DNA of 64,000 nt. It comes from Prinsepia uniflora (lineage: Eukaryota > Streptophyta > Magnoliopsida > Rosales > Rosaceae). The stretch spans positions 42,991,651 to 43,055,650 of the forward strand of contig CM064867.1 in the NCBI GenBank assembly GCA_032719365.1, written 5' to 3'. The notes beneath the pieces are model-generated. The model had not been told where the DNA came from. It saw nothing but the letters and a program-made list of their open reading frames with translations, and did not search any database. Positions 47,916 through 59,732 of this stretch are shown piece after piece; the first letter of the stretch is position 1; every line of letters begins with the position of its first letter. The position numbers and the translations under genes were made by a program.

Positions 47916-50706
47916 TGACAGGACCCGCCCCGATCCCACAGGGACCACAAGGGGACGTGCCCTGCTCCCGTCAGACACCCAATAATTCATACCAATTTTA
48001 ACCTCAAAACATCAAATGCATAAATAACCAAATTAAAGTCATACATCAAATCCGAATTAAACGAATGTCAGACAAGGGATGAAATTCAAAATTACAAGTT
48101 GCGAGCACGACTCTAACATAAACCTACGGGTAAACCACCCAGCAGGGGTTCAGGTACGCAGAAGTAGATCTATGCCTCAGCCTCAGGTTCCTCCTCTACC
48201 TCAGTAACACGACCTGGAGGGGTTACCAAAAACATTAAGGGTGAGTGGACCGAACTCAAGTTTATAAAATCATTTGAAAATTAAAACATATAATTTACCC
48301 CTCCGTTTTCCAAACATGCATGCAGCATCCTTTAAAATCATAAATAATATAATATGAATCATAAGGCATGTAATAAGACCATAACCATAATTTTAGCTAC
48401 TGCACTATACACTCCAATCCCGACATCCCAGATGTCTGACGTCCCTGACGTCCAATAAGGTCACAATCACAAGGCTACGCGTGCCACTCGGGTCTCAATT
48501 CCGAGTTCAATCCCCGAACCTTGTTCGATTACAGCATCCCCGATGCTTAGCGTCATAGACGCTGGACGTTCTAGACGTCCGTGACCTCTCCGGGGTACCT
48601 CATCTGGAGGAGACAATATAATATGGAAGGATCTATACAGTGCAGTACCAAATACATTTTATTGATATCCACATGCAAACATATAGGTATACATAGGTAA
48701 AATCTGAACCGATCGTTACGTTTCATCAAACGGGTCTCATGCCCAAATACCGTGAAACGTGCCATAACCGAAATCTCAAAATCATCAAAACCATTTATAG
48801 ATTCCAGCATGTGAACATATAAGTAAATCAGAAAACATTTAAGCATGCAAGGGTTTAATGAAAACGGGCCCACTCACAGTACAATCCTGCTAGAAACCGA
48901 ACGTATACCCTCGTCCTGGTACAAATGTACAATCCCTGTCAAGTCCAAAGTATTCGTAAAGGTCAATTTAAACCCCCAACATTCAACCATGAAAGCCTAG
49001 GCCGAAACCGGCCCGGGAAAGCCACCTGAACGCGCTTCCCAATGCAATAAACCTTAATTTGACCAACTTAATGATCTCTGATCGACCCAAAACCACCGCC
49101 ATTGGATCCGGATCATCGAAACCTAAAGAATGGTGGTGGTCCCACCAAAAGTACTGTTCACACGCGCCCACACGTGCCAGTCAATGCGTCGGTCAACGCA
49201 GGAACAGTCCCTGCTGACGTCATCGCTGACGTCACTGCTGACGTCATCTGACAGCTGTCAGGTCTGACATGTCAGACTCTGACAGGTGCCACGTGTCGAC
49301 ATCCGATTGGTCCACCTCACTGATCTGTCAGGCCACGTGTCAGATCTGACATGTGCCACGTGTCAGCACGGCACTGGTCCACGTCACTGACATGTTAGTG
49401 ACACGTGGCAGTCCCTGATTGGGCCACGTCACTGACATGTCAGTGCTGACTGTGCACTGACATGTGACACGTGTCGGCTCACGGTTGGTCCACGTCACCT
49501 GAGAGTCTGACAGGGTGCCACGTCATCACTTCTGTCCTCAGACGGGTTGACCCGTATCTCTGCAACTCGGGTCGATTAGACCCGCGATCAAGACCCGGTC
49601 ACCATTTCACCATTTCTCAATCATTTTCGTTCAGGTTTGTTCCTAACTACTCGTCTTAATCCCAGGAAGGGTTCTATGGAAACAAAATCGATGAACACAG
49701 ATAGGATCGAAGGCTTACCTCGATGAACAGACCCGGTTCCCGTCGCCGTTTGCACTCCGTTCAGGCTACCTCCGGTCACGCAATTGATCCCAATAGGTTC
49801 CTAACAGTTCCTAGAGTTGATTAGGGTAAATAAAAACCAAAACCAAACGTTGGAATTCAAGTTACCAAATTCTGGGTTTTAAAACCGTTTCGGGTTTTCC
49901 CGGTTTCCCTACCTCGCCGCCGTCCTCCGCCGTGATCCCTACCGTCTGCCGCCTCACCCGTCCAGTCCAGCGTCACTCAGAGTAAGGGTCAGATGCAATG
50001 GTGTGATGGTTTGGAATGGGCAGTATGTGAGTGTGTCGGGTTAGGAAATATATAGAAATGGAGGGAAAGCTGCACAATGAAATGAACGGTCCAGATTAGA
50101 TCTTGAAATGAGATCAAAGGCTGAGATTAGATCAGGGGTGTATCAGATCAAGGGCTGTGATTAAAAGTGGGTTTTAATGGTATTTAAACCCATAGTGGAT
50201 CTGATCCAATCTAGCCAATGGGTGAGTGACACTTGTCACTCACTAGGTGTCCTCCAATCAGATTTCCAGAATAAAATATTTAGCACGAAAACCGAGACAC
50301 GAACCTCCCGATCTCACGTTTCTGACCATAACTTCCTCGTACGAAGTCCGATTTCGGCGTGCCGCCTGTCTACGGACTCAGGACGTCGAGACCTACCTAA
50401 TGGTCCTTGAGTCAACTGGAAATTAGTTGCCAAAAGAAAAGTCAACATTTTCACTCCCAAATGTCCAAATTACGGTAATACCCCTGAACTTCCGGTAGTC
50501 ATAACTTTTTCCCTGATCGTCCGAAATGGACGTGCCACCTGTCTATGAACTCGTGACGTCCCGAACTACGTCACGGTCATAGGTCAAAGTCCGTTTAATT
50601 CATCAATAAAAAAGTCAACAATTGGCCATACCCATCACAAGGGTAAAAGCGTCAAATTGCACATTAAATTACAATATTGAAATCCTCGAATTTCCGGGGT
50701 GTTACA
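47916..50706 (-). repeat. 5' LTR of element C
   Basis: 2791 bp. It is colinear with 40537-43328, with about 47 single-base or 1-nt indel differences counted by eye. TATA box 50048-50054, palindrome 50221-50244 (last base changed), CRE-like inverted repeat 50553-50574, hairpin chain 48534-48581. The promoter would drive - strand transcription into gag. Confidence 0.95.
48936..49718 (-). other. Intron-like segment in element C 5' LTR
   Basis: 783 bp, same boundaries as in the 3' LTR: donor CATCGAG/GTAAGCC at 49718 and acceptor TTGGACTTGACAG/GG at 48936. It lies downstream of the TATA box (50048-50054), so it is in the transcribed leader, where it could be spliced before reverse transcription. 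Confidence 0.7.
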
Positions 50707-50711
50707 TTGCA

Positions 50712-51662
50712 CCAAATAGGGTGTACCACGTGGCAGGCTGTCTAAGCTCTCATGTATCAGAGTTGTCAAGCTAACGTCAGCGAGTGACGTCAGCATTGAC
50801 TTTCGTTGTTTGGACTTTGACTGGCATGTGTGGGCATATGGACATGAATTTCGAGGTCAAACCAATCTTATTTGAAAGGTTTCGATGATCTGAATCCAAT
50901 GATGATGGTTTCAGGTCAATCCGAGATCGATTGATAGGTCATTTTGAAAGTTTTGGCATCAAGAAGCGTGTTCGGGACATGTTTGCTATTCTGAGTGTTT
51001 TGAGGGCTTACAATTTGGGCTTGTATAGATGGTTAGTGACCGACGTCTGGAGTGAGGGAGAGGCTGAGAGACTGAGTGGGGTGACAGGGATGGTGGAGCT
51101 GTCATGTATGTGGCCGAGAAACTCAGGAAAAAGGTAAGTCGTATGGGTTTGAATTTCAAGTTTCAATTTTGAGACTCAGGGAACCTAAAATAAGGCCATA
51201 TTGGTGTTTCTTGTGTTTGTGTGAGGGGATTGAACAAAAAATGGAAGGAAAAGGTCAACATGACATACATGGCTTTGAGCTTGAAGGCTGGCCGTGAAGG
51301 ATTGAGTTTGGATTGCAAATTTCTAGTACGTTTTCCTCATTTTGTTCAGATAGGTCGAATTATGGGTTCAAGGCGAGTCAAATGGGAGAAAAATGAAGGA
51401 AAACGGTAGTCGGACGGTGGATACACAACCGAGTCGCGTCGCTGGTCAAAATGACCTGTTACAGTCACACGGGACGACCCATCTGGAGGTTAAAAATGAT
51501 GACACGGTAGTCCACATCATCCCTATCAGGCCACACAGCCAACCAGAGGGAGACACATGGAAATGTATTAGTCTAGTTAAGAGCTGACCTGGTAGTGCCA
51601 TGTCAGACTTGTTAGACCACTCGGAATAGTGATGTGGTGCCACGTGGCATGGTATCAGGACT
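50712..51662 (+). repeat. LTR-derived tandem array, unit with internal deletion
   Basis: It continues from CACCAAATAGGGTGTACCACGT. At about 51047 the sequence jumps from GACCGACGTCTGGAG directly to TGAGGGAGAGGCTGAG, so about 650 bp including the LTR-like start are missing and this unit is only about 1160 bp. Donor-like AAAAAGGTAAGTC is at about 51130. Element D interrupts it after TCAGGACTTGTCA. Confidence 0.8.
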
Positions 51663-51667
51663 TGTCA

Positions 51668-54343
51668 TGTAACAACCCGTCCCGAATTCTGGGATTAGAT
51701 TAGTGACTAATGAAGAATTAGTGAGATTAATCGGTGATTAGTTGAGCAAAATCGAACGGATGGTGTAAAATGACCGTTTTGCCCCTAGTTTGGGAAAAAT
51801 GTTGACTTGACATGGGGAGTCAAACACATGAGGACAGATGACCGTGACAAAGATCGGGACGTCACGAGTACGTAGACAGGCGGCACATCGAAATAGTATG
51901 TTCGACGAAAAAGTTATGGTCACTAGAACGAAATCGGGGATTTAACGTCACGGGAATCCGAATAAAATATTAATTAAAGCTAATTGGGTAGATATTTGTG
52001 TGGGGCCCTTGGATGAGTGACAAGTGTCACTCATCCCATGACTTGGAACCCCCAAAATGTGGATCTTGTCCATTGGCCTAATTAATTAAATGGTTTTAAC
52101 ATCACACCTCTCTCATCTCTCATTTTTCATCCCAACCGTCCATCTCCTCTCATCTCACTCATCTCCACCCTCCATTCAATTTCATCTGATCCTTCATCAC
52201 CATCAAACTCTATCTCTCTCTCTCGACATCTCACAAAACCTCAAAGAACATAAAACCATAACCACACCTTCATTCCTCTGCATCTTGAGGTCGAGTGAGT
52301 ACGACTGAGAGAGTGTGAGGTCAGAGGGACAAGGACGACGTGACAGTGATGAGCTGGGCACGGTGGCGACGACGGTGGAGGTAAGAACCCTTAACCCGTT
52401 TCGAAACCAAAAATGGAAACCGAGTTTTGGACGTGTGTTAACCGTTGGGGTTGATCCTAAAATGTTCTAGGAACCTAGACGAGTGCAATGGAAATGGTTT
52501 CGAGGCAAGGGATGGCCTGAGTCGATGGGGAGGACAACCAGAATTCTGGACTTTGGGTTTGGCATCACAGGTAAAGATCTTGAATCTTTTTCTAGTTTTT
52601 TAGTCCGTAGAACTCTAGATTAGGCTGAGACGATGACATAGGAAGAAAAAGGGAGGAAAATGGTTGGATATTAGCTGAGAACCGGCCAGATCGGTTCACT
52701 TGTTTGGTCAAACTAGAAAACCAGGTGAACCGGGTTCACCCAAGGTTAACGATGAACAGTACTGCCGCGCGTGGGCTTCACGCGCAGCCGCTTCCAACGG
52801 TGCATGGGGGCGCATGGAGGGCATTTTGGGGATGTTGTCTTTAAATCTATTCGATGAATCGAACATTTTGGGACTGGTTTCGTGTCAATCCACATCGTTT
52901 TGATATGTTTCATGGTGTCCGAAGGTTTAGGATCGAGTTTAAAAATAGTTAAAAATTCGGGAAAATTACGGGGCTACAATGGGAGGTTAATGAAGAGGTT
53001 AGTAACCCTCTAGTATGATTTGGAAAGGTTTGGAAGTCCCGGTGATAGTGGTGTGGCCCGGGAAGGCTTATGGCATGCGTACCAAGGCGACATAACTAAT
53101 TTATAAGTTTTACATACGTGATTTCTATTATGATGATTGTGGCATTGGTGGTTTATGTGATTACACGTATTTCAAGGTTTACGAGTTTATACTATGGCTA
53201 TGTGATTGTGAGTTTAATAATGGTTCTATGGCATGGTTTTGGGTTTTGGAAAGATGACCTCGGGCATGAGACCCATTTGAATTTTGTGATCGGGCTAGGG
53301 GCCCAGTTGGTTTACAAAATCGGGCTGAGACCTTTTTAAGTTATGTGATCTTGCCGGGGGCCCAGTGGTTTCCAAAATCTGGCATGAGGCCCTGTGAGTT
53401 TTATAAATGTGATTTCGGGTCTGGGACTCTATGTTTCATAAACTTGATTTCGGGTCGAGGACCTTAAATGGATATGTTATGTTTTATTGGAATTTCGGGC
53501 AGGGCCTATTGAGATGTTTGTAAATGAATTTGTAAAACTGTTTTCCATATACCATATTGATACGAGGATATGTGATGGTGTCCTCCAGGTGTCTGGGACA
53601 CTGGGGAAGTCACAGTGTATTGGCTGCAAGGGGTCATTATACGGAGCTACCGGACTGTATAGTGACTCAGGAGCGGGATTGCTATGATTATACGTCTGAG
53701 ACGTTAGACATCTGGGCTGTCAGAGATGTTGACCCGGAGAGACCCCGGGTAGCACGCGTTACTTATTACCATGAGATTTGACATCTGGGACGCCAAGCAT
53801 CTCGGACGCTAGGCATCTGGGATGCCGAGGATGGTTATATGTTAAATATGGATTATTAGATTAATGAAATGGTATTTCGGTATTTGTAAATTTATGGTTA
53901 TGGATTTGGGCAATGGCCTACATGGTTTTGGATTTACGGATTTTGGTATTCTACAGTTTTGGGCAGAGTTCCCACATATGTTAGGATTTATAGTTTTTGG
54001 GCTACGACCCTAATGATTCATTTGAGTAAATGTTTTAATTACTGATTTTACGATGCATGCATACTTTTTAGTGAAGGGCATAAATATCTTTTTATGAATG
54101 TGTTTTATGAACTTATTGATTTTCATACACTCACAGTTCTAAATGGTTTTAATGCCCTTCAGGTTGATCACGGATGCGGGCTGTAGCAGAGACCGAGACA
54201 TCGCACTCCGCCACCGATCCTGGCTCGCTCTGGGAGCCTCGTTTGGGCTGAGAAACGTATTATCCCTTGTCTGATACTTCATGTTAGACGAGAGCATGAC
54301 ACATCCCACGTTAATCCTGGGGGGATTGGGATGGGTCGTGTCA
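51668..54343 (+). repeat. 5' LTR of element D
   Basis: 2676 bp, TGTAACAACCCGTCCCGAAT...GGGTCGTGTCA. It has the perfect palindrome at 52011-52036, a TC-rich promoter-proximal region, donor-like GGTGGAG/GTAAGA at 52381, acceptor-like TTTGGAAAG/G at 53027, GGGC..GCCC motifs at about 53280-53470, hairpins such as GGCATC-TGG-GATGCC (53812-53826) and the usual T-rich end. It also holds the TGAGG site (53385-53389) that in the 3' LTR is the Cassandra target. Confidence 0.88.
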
Positions 54344-54345
54344 AG

Positions 54346-54357
54346 TGGTATCAGAGA
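54346..54357 (+). other. Primer binding site, tRNA-iMet type (element D)
   Basis: TGGTATCAGAGA lies 2 nt after the LTR, one mismatch from the TGGTATCAGAGC of A, B and C. Confidence 0.85.
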
Positions 54358-55503
54358 GAGGTTGTCGCTATTCAGTAGTTCTTTTGGAACGCGCAGGTCG
54401 AGGATGTGATGTCTCTACGTGGTCAGCCCGTTATCAACCTGATAGTAGGATGCCAGTTTGATAGTTTTTGGGATTGAATATTGGATAGTGTGTGATTGGC
54501 CCGATATGCCGTGGGTTAGTGTGATTCGACTCAAGTGGGGTTGTAGGTGACGAACTGGTATTGTGGGATTGTTGGTTCGGTCATGTGATGTTAGATTGTG
54601 GTGCTACTAGGAGTAGTTGGGTTCGGGGAACCCCATTTGAGTAGTGGTCAGAGAATGTGAACCCTAATTGTGATTACTGGTGTGGGGAATGTTGGTACGT
54701 CGGAGTCGGCTGATGACCTTAGTGGTGGAACGCCAGTTGCGTTGATGGTAGGATTGGATTTGACGTCTAAACGATGTCAGGACCTTAGGGTTGGTCAGAT
54801 TGTGGATTACCCTGCAGTGGGCAGTTGGGTTCAGAGGAACCCTAGGGTGTGATTGTGGAACCCTAATTTATGATGGATGGACTGGAAAGGTGAACCTTAG
54901 TTGTGATTGAAGAATTGGAATTGTGAGTCTGTAGTGGTTGTGGATTGGACGACTTTCCGAAGTCGAGGTGGTTTGTCTGGTCGAACCCCAGATTGTGATT
55001 GGTGGATTGGAACTTGTGCTGCAAAGAGTGGCTGAGGTCGTGGATAACCATGTGGATAACTCTAGTAAGTCTAGTTGGAACTATGGAGGTTGGTTGGCCT
55101 GCCACGAAATGAAATGATGGGATTCGATCCACAGGTATGGTTATGAGATAATATATGGAATTCCGAGTTGGACCGGATAATAGTGTGATGTCTGTATACG
55201 GATCTCGAGATCGATGATTGTTGGTCGACAGTCATGTTGAGATGGCTGACTATCCAGGGTAATTGGTGTAGTTGTGGTAGTTGAGAATCGGGGGACGTTC
55301 AAGGAACTTTCCTTATCTTGCTGTGGATTGTCAGAATGGTGGTACCCACCCATAGTTGTGGGGTACGAGAGAGGCAGCGTTCCTTTAACCCTAGCAGAGA
55401 TGTGGGGTTGTTGCTCGGTATGAGTAACGACTCAGGGTTGTTTGATTTGCACACAGCGTGCCGGTGGTTGTGATGACGATGAGCCTCAAGTTGGGATGTG
55501 ACT
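54358..55503 (+). other. Interior of element D, first part
   Basis: Non-coding, homologous to 3199-4420 of element A (CGCAGGTCGAGGATGTGAT, TTATCAACCTGATAGT). It ends with TGACT at 55499-55503, one half of the target duplication of a Cassandra insertion; the other half is at 59728-59732 in inverted form. Confidence 0.75.
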
Positions 55504-56214
55504 TGTCAGGACCCGACTAATCTAGCACCATATTGTCCGCTTTGGACCTCGCCCTCACGGTTTTGTTTTCGGGAGCTCATGGTGCAACTTCCCAGGAGGT
55601 CACCCACCATGGAATTGCACCAGCCTCAACTCGTTTAACTTTGGGGTTCCAACCCCCCCCCCCCCCCCCCCCCCCCACAAGCCACTTGAGCTCCCAAAAG
55701 GCCTAGTGCTAGATAGGTGTGTGCCTACACCTTTAAGGCACACCACCATCCTCTCCCAGACCATTTCCCCTCGCAGGAATGTGGGATTGTTCACTGTTCC
55801 CTCCAGGACACTGGTCATACAATCCACCCCTCTTAAGGCCCAGAGTCTTCGCTGGCATACTTCCCGGTCGGGGTCTGGCTCGGATACCAAATTGTCAGGA
55901 CCCGACCCTCCTCTGTCAGGACCTGACTCATCTAGCACCATATTGTCCGCTTTCGGCCCCGCCCTCACGGTTTTGTTTTCGGGAGCTCATGGTGCAACTT
56001 CCTAGGGGGTCACCCACCATGGAATTTCACCAGCCTCAACTCGCTTAACTTTGGGGTTCCAATCCCCCCCAAAGCCACTTGAGCTCCCAAAAGGCCTAGT
56101 GCTAGATAGGTGTGTGCCTACACCTTTAAGGCACACCACCATCCTCTCCCAAACCATTCCCCCTAGCAGGAATGTGGGATTATTCACCGTTCCCTCCAGG
56201 ACACGGGTCTTACA
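55504..56214 (-). mobile_element. Cassandra-type TRIM element, two LTRs, minus orientation
   Basis: The LTRs are 55504-55821 (contains a poly-C run) and 55893-56214 (322 bp). Between them lies a 71-bp interior with a primer site reading TGGTATCCGAGC on the - strand (55889-55878, one mismatch to tRNA-iMet). On the - strand LTRs start TGTAAGACCCGTGTCC or TGTATGACCAGTGTCC and end GGGTCCTGACA. No coding capacity. The 5S rRNA-like block AGTTAAGC..GGGTGACC..CCTGGGAAG is inside each LTR. Target duplications at its two ends differ (TGACT left, CCTCA right), explained by recombination with 59733-60839. Confidence 0.88.
55653..55678 (+). repeat. Poly-C tract, 26 nt, in a Cassandra LTR
   Basis: Other Cassandra LTRs here have 4-7 C (or G) at this point, for example AATCCCCCCCAAAGCC at about 56061. 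It is an expansion or assembly error. Confidence 0.9.
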
Positions 56215-57822
56215 CCTCATGCCCGATTTTGGAAACCACTGGGCCCCCGGCCCGATCAAATAACTCAAAAGGGTCTCAACCCAATTTTGTAAACCAACTG
56301 GGCCCCTAGCCAGATCACATCATTCAAATGGGTCTTATGCTTGAGTTCATCTTTCCAAAACCCAAAACCATGCCATTGAACCATTATTAAACTCACAATC
56401 ACATAGCCATAGTATAAACTCGTAAACCTCGAAATACGTGTAACCACATAAACCACCAGTGCCACAATCATCATCATAGAAATCACGTATGTAAAACTTA
56501 TAAATTAGTTATGCCACCTCGGTACTCGTGCCATAAGCCTTCCCGGGCCACTCCACTATCACCGGGACTTCCAAACCTGTCCCAATCATACTAGAGGGTT
56601 ACTAACCTCTGCATTAACCTCCCATTGAAGCCCCGTAATTTTCCCAATTTTTTAACTATTTTTAAACTTGATCCTAAACCTTCGGACACCCTGAAACATA
56701 TCGAAATGATGTTCGATTGACACGAAACCAGTCCCAAAATTTTTGTTACATCGAATAGATTAAAAGTCATGTTGAGAACATCCCCAAAATGCCCTCAAAA
56801 CACCCCCACGCCCCGCCGCAAGAGGCTGCGCGTGAAGCCCACGCGCGGCAGTATTGTTCATCGTCAACCTTGGGTGAACCCGGTTCACCTGGTTTTCTGG
56901 TTCGACCGAACCGGCGAACCAATCCGACCGTTTCTCAGCCAATATCCAACCATTTTCCTCCTTGTTTCTTCCTATATTATCTTCTTAGCCTAATCTAGAG
57001 TTCTACGGACTCAAAAACTAGAAGAAGATTCAAGATCTTTACTGTGATGCCAAACCCGAAGCCCAGACTTCCGGTCGTCCTCCCCGTCGACTCAGGCCAT
57101 CCCTTGCCTCGAAACCACGCCCATTGCACTCGTCTAGGTTCCTAGAACATTTTACGATCAACCCCATTGATTACCACACGTCCAAAACTTGATTTCCATT
57201 TTTGGTTTCGAAACGGGTTACATGTTCTTACCTCCATCGTCGTCCTCGCTGTGCCCAGCTCATCACTGTCACGTCGTCCTTGTCCCTCTGGACTCACACT
57301 TTCTCAGTCGTACTCACTCGACCTCAAGATGCAGAGGAATGAAGGTGTGGTTATAGTTTTGTGTTCTTCGCGGTTCTGAGAGATGTCGAGAGTGAGATAG
57401 AGTTTGATGGTGATGAAGGATCAGATGGAATGGAATGGAGGGTGGAGATGAGTGAGCTGAGAGGAGATGGACGGTTGAAAAGAAAGATGAGAGATGAGAG
57501 AGGTGTGATGTTAAAACCATTTAATTAATTGGGCCAATGGACAAGATCCACGTTTTGGGGGTTCCAAGTCATGGGATGAGTGCCACTTGTCACTCATCCA
57601 AGGGCCCCACACAAATATCTGCCCAATTAGCTTTAATTAATATTTTATTAGGATTATCGAGACGTTAAATCCTTGAGTCAAAAGTCAACATTTTGCCCAA
57701 ACTAGGGGTAAAACGGTCATTTTACACCATCCGTCTGATTTTGCTCAACTAATCACCGATTAATCTCACTAATCCTTCATTAGTCACTAATCTAATCCCG
57801 CAATTCGGGATGGGTTGTTACA
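56215..57822 (-). repeat. Inverted first part of element D 3' LTR
   Basis: On the - strand it starts TGTAACAACCCATCCCGAAT at 57822 and runs to GGGCATGAGG at 56215, matching 51668-53389 with some deletions. The palindrome is at 57574-57599 with one mismatch and a donor-like GGAG/GTAAGA is near 57231. CCTCA (56215-56219) is the inverted TGAGG duplication of a Cassandra insertion. The continuation of this LTR is at 60840 on the other strand. Confidence 0.85.
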
Positions 57823-59732
57823 ACCTTCCCCCTTAAGGAATTTCGTCCTCAAAATTCCAACTATCCCGATTCCACATCCACCGCGTGGAAATCAATTCGA
57901 TCTCACACGATGTGTACACTTGTACACCCACTAACCAGAACCATACTTGTTTGCACCCAGACGTTCCATCACGGACTCCCATCTCAACTACTACACTCGA
58001 CCACCTCGAGTGAAATTGATCACATGATCCGAGTTAATATCGCTTGACAATTCTACCATCACTCTGACACATTCAGCTTGACGGTTCCTCTCAATCACTA
58101 ATACACTCTAACATCTGCTCCCATTGGGAGTCACCAATTTCTACTCATCAATCCACGCTGACACATTCAGCAAAACCGCCACCACTTGGCCAGTCGTAAA
58201 TCAATCCGACATCTCTCCCACACCGAGAGTTATCGAATCTCACAACTTTTTCATATCTCCTAAATTTTATCATGTCAACATTACACGTTCCATCACCTCA
58301 CACTCAGCCATCACTCACGGCTCCATGGTCATAATTCGAATCACCAACACACCCTGACTCACTCTAGAGTCGCACCAAGGTACCTCGTACCAAAATTTCC
58401 TCATAATCCTTGCAGCCATTAGCGAGAGTACGCAACACAACCCGTGGTTACACCAACCACCAACTCACTCAACCTGAGTATACGTATACCAACATCTCAC
58501 TCGACCTGTATGTAACTGGATCCCATCGAATACCTGCCCAGCAGTAATACACATCCCAACCCTAGGGTTCCATTAGCCATCTACGACTCTGAGCACCTGC
58601 TCATACAATCACTGAATTCGTCAAAATCATTCTACCCAGTGCATAGTATTCAATGTCCAGTTCACGTCCTCAACCAATTCTCACATCTAAACAGATCAGT
58701 TAATGACGAGACATGTCGAGACTGTGGGTCCCCCTCCGATTACCTTATATCGATCCTTGTCATCCCACCTAGGGAAAATCAGAGATGATCCAAAATGATG
58801 ACATCAACATTCCTCTTACGTGAGTGCAAACACAAACTCACTGCACCCACCACACCAAGTAACTCAACATCGTCTGCCACCAAGTAGAAAATGAGAAATT
58901 TCATTCACCTAGCCTCGAAATACTTAACTCCTCCTGATGGCCCCAAAACACAACACGGGTCCACCCACCAATACACGCTCAACGTACTGGTGACAACAAC
59001 CATCGTCTTCCATGAGTAGAAAATAAGAAGTCACCCCAACGACTTCAGAATACCCATCACCAATGCTGAAACAAACACTTCACTCGCCTCCTCACTCACA
59101 ACTCTCCTCGAATATGAAGTTCCAACCATGTTGGAAATAGATATGCTTCCAACTAGATGTCAAGTCCAACCACTGGACTTCCTAATTCCTCAACTCAATC
59201 AGAGAACCACGTGTCCGTAACCAATTTATTACCCAGACCTCCTGTACATTAATAGTCCGTAACCAATTTATTACCCAAACCTCCTGTACATTAATAACCA
59301 TTTATGCACCTCCGAAAGGATGTAATTTGTTACTATCTTGCTCTCACATCTCAACCTTTACAGGCTCAACTCTCGGGTCTCCATGTTATTCACAATCTCA
59401 CAATCTCACATTAACACCACCATTGATTCTCTTCAGCTTCTTCAAATTTCCATGAATTCTTTGCACTTCCTCATAATACTAGAAACACACAACCACATAA
59501 GCTTCAGAGTTAACGACAACTCCCCGAATCCACTAATTTCCATGACGTCCCCTGCGTCATCTAAAAACTTCTCATGTCGCAATTGTACCTTTTCATCCAT
59601 TCATCACTTGTCATCTTATAACTGTTGGGATATATCCCAACACATCACAATCCCTGCTGGATCCCATCCAATCCATCACTCAACCACCACCGAATCTCAG
59701 ATATCAAACATATGCCCATCACGACGGAGTCA
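57823..59732 (-). other. Inverted second part of element D interior with PPT
   Basis: On the - strand it runs from TGACTCCGTCGTGATGGGCA (59732), which continues the interior broken at 55503 (compare TGACTCTGTCGAGATGAGTA at about 4418 in A), to the hairpin AATTTTG-AGGA-CGAAATT (57856-57839) and the polypurine tract AAGGGGGAAGG before the LTR. ORFs here are chance frames. Confidence 0.8.

Larger units (their letters stand above)
40537..50706 (-). mobile_element. Element C: Tekay/Del chromovirus LTR retrotransposon, structurally complete
   Basis: LTRs are 47916-50706 (5') and 40537-43328 (3') on the - strand, TGTAACACCCCGG...TCCTGTCA, with perfect TTGCA duplications at 40532-40536 and 50707-50711. 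The interior has tRNA-iMet primer site, gag, protease, RT, RNase H, integrase with chromodomain, and polypurine tract. Comparing LTRs by eye I count about 47 differences over about 2790 bp, mostly transitions, so insertion is fairly recent. The coding region nevertheless has several frameshifts and stops and could not have worked alone. Confidence 0.95.
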
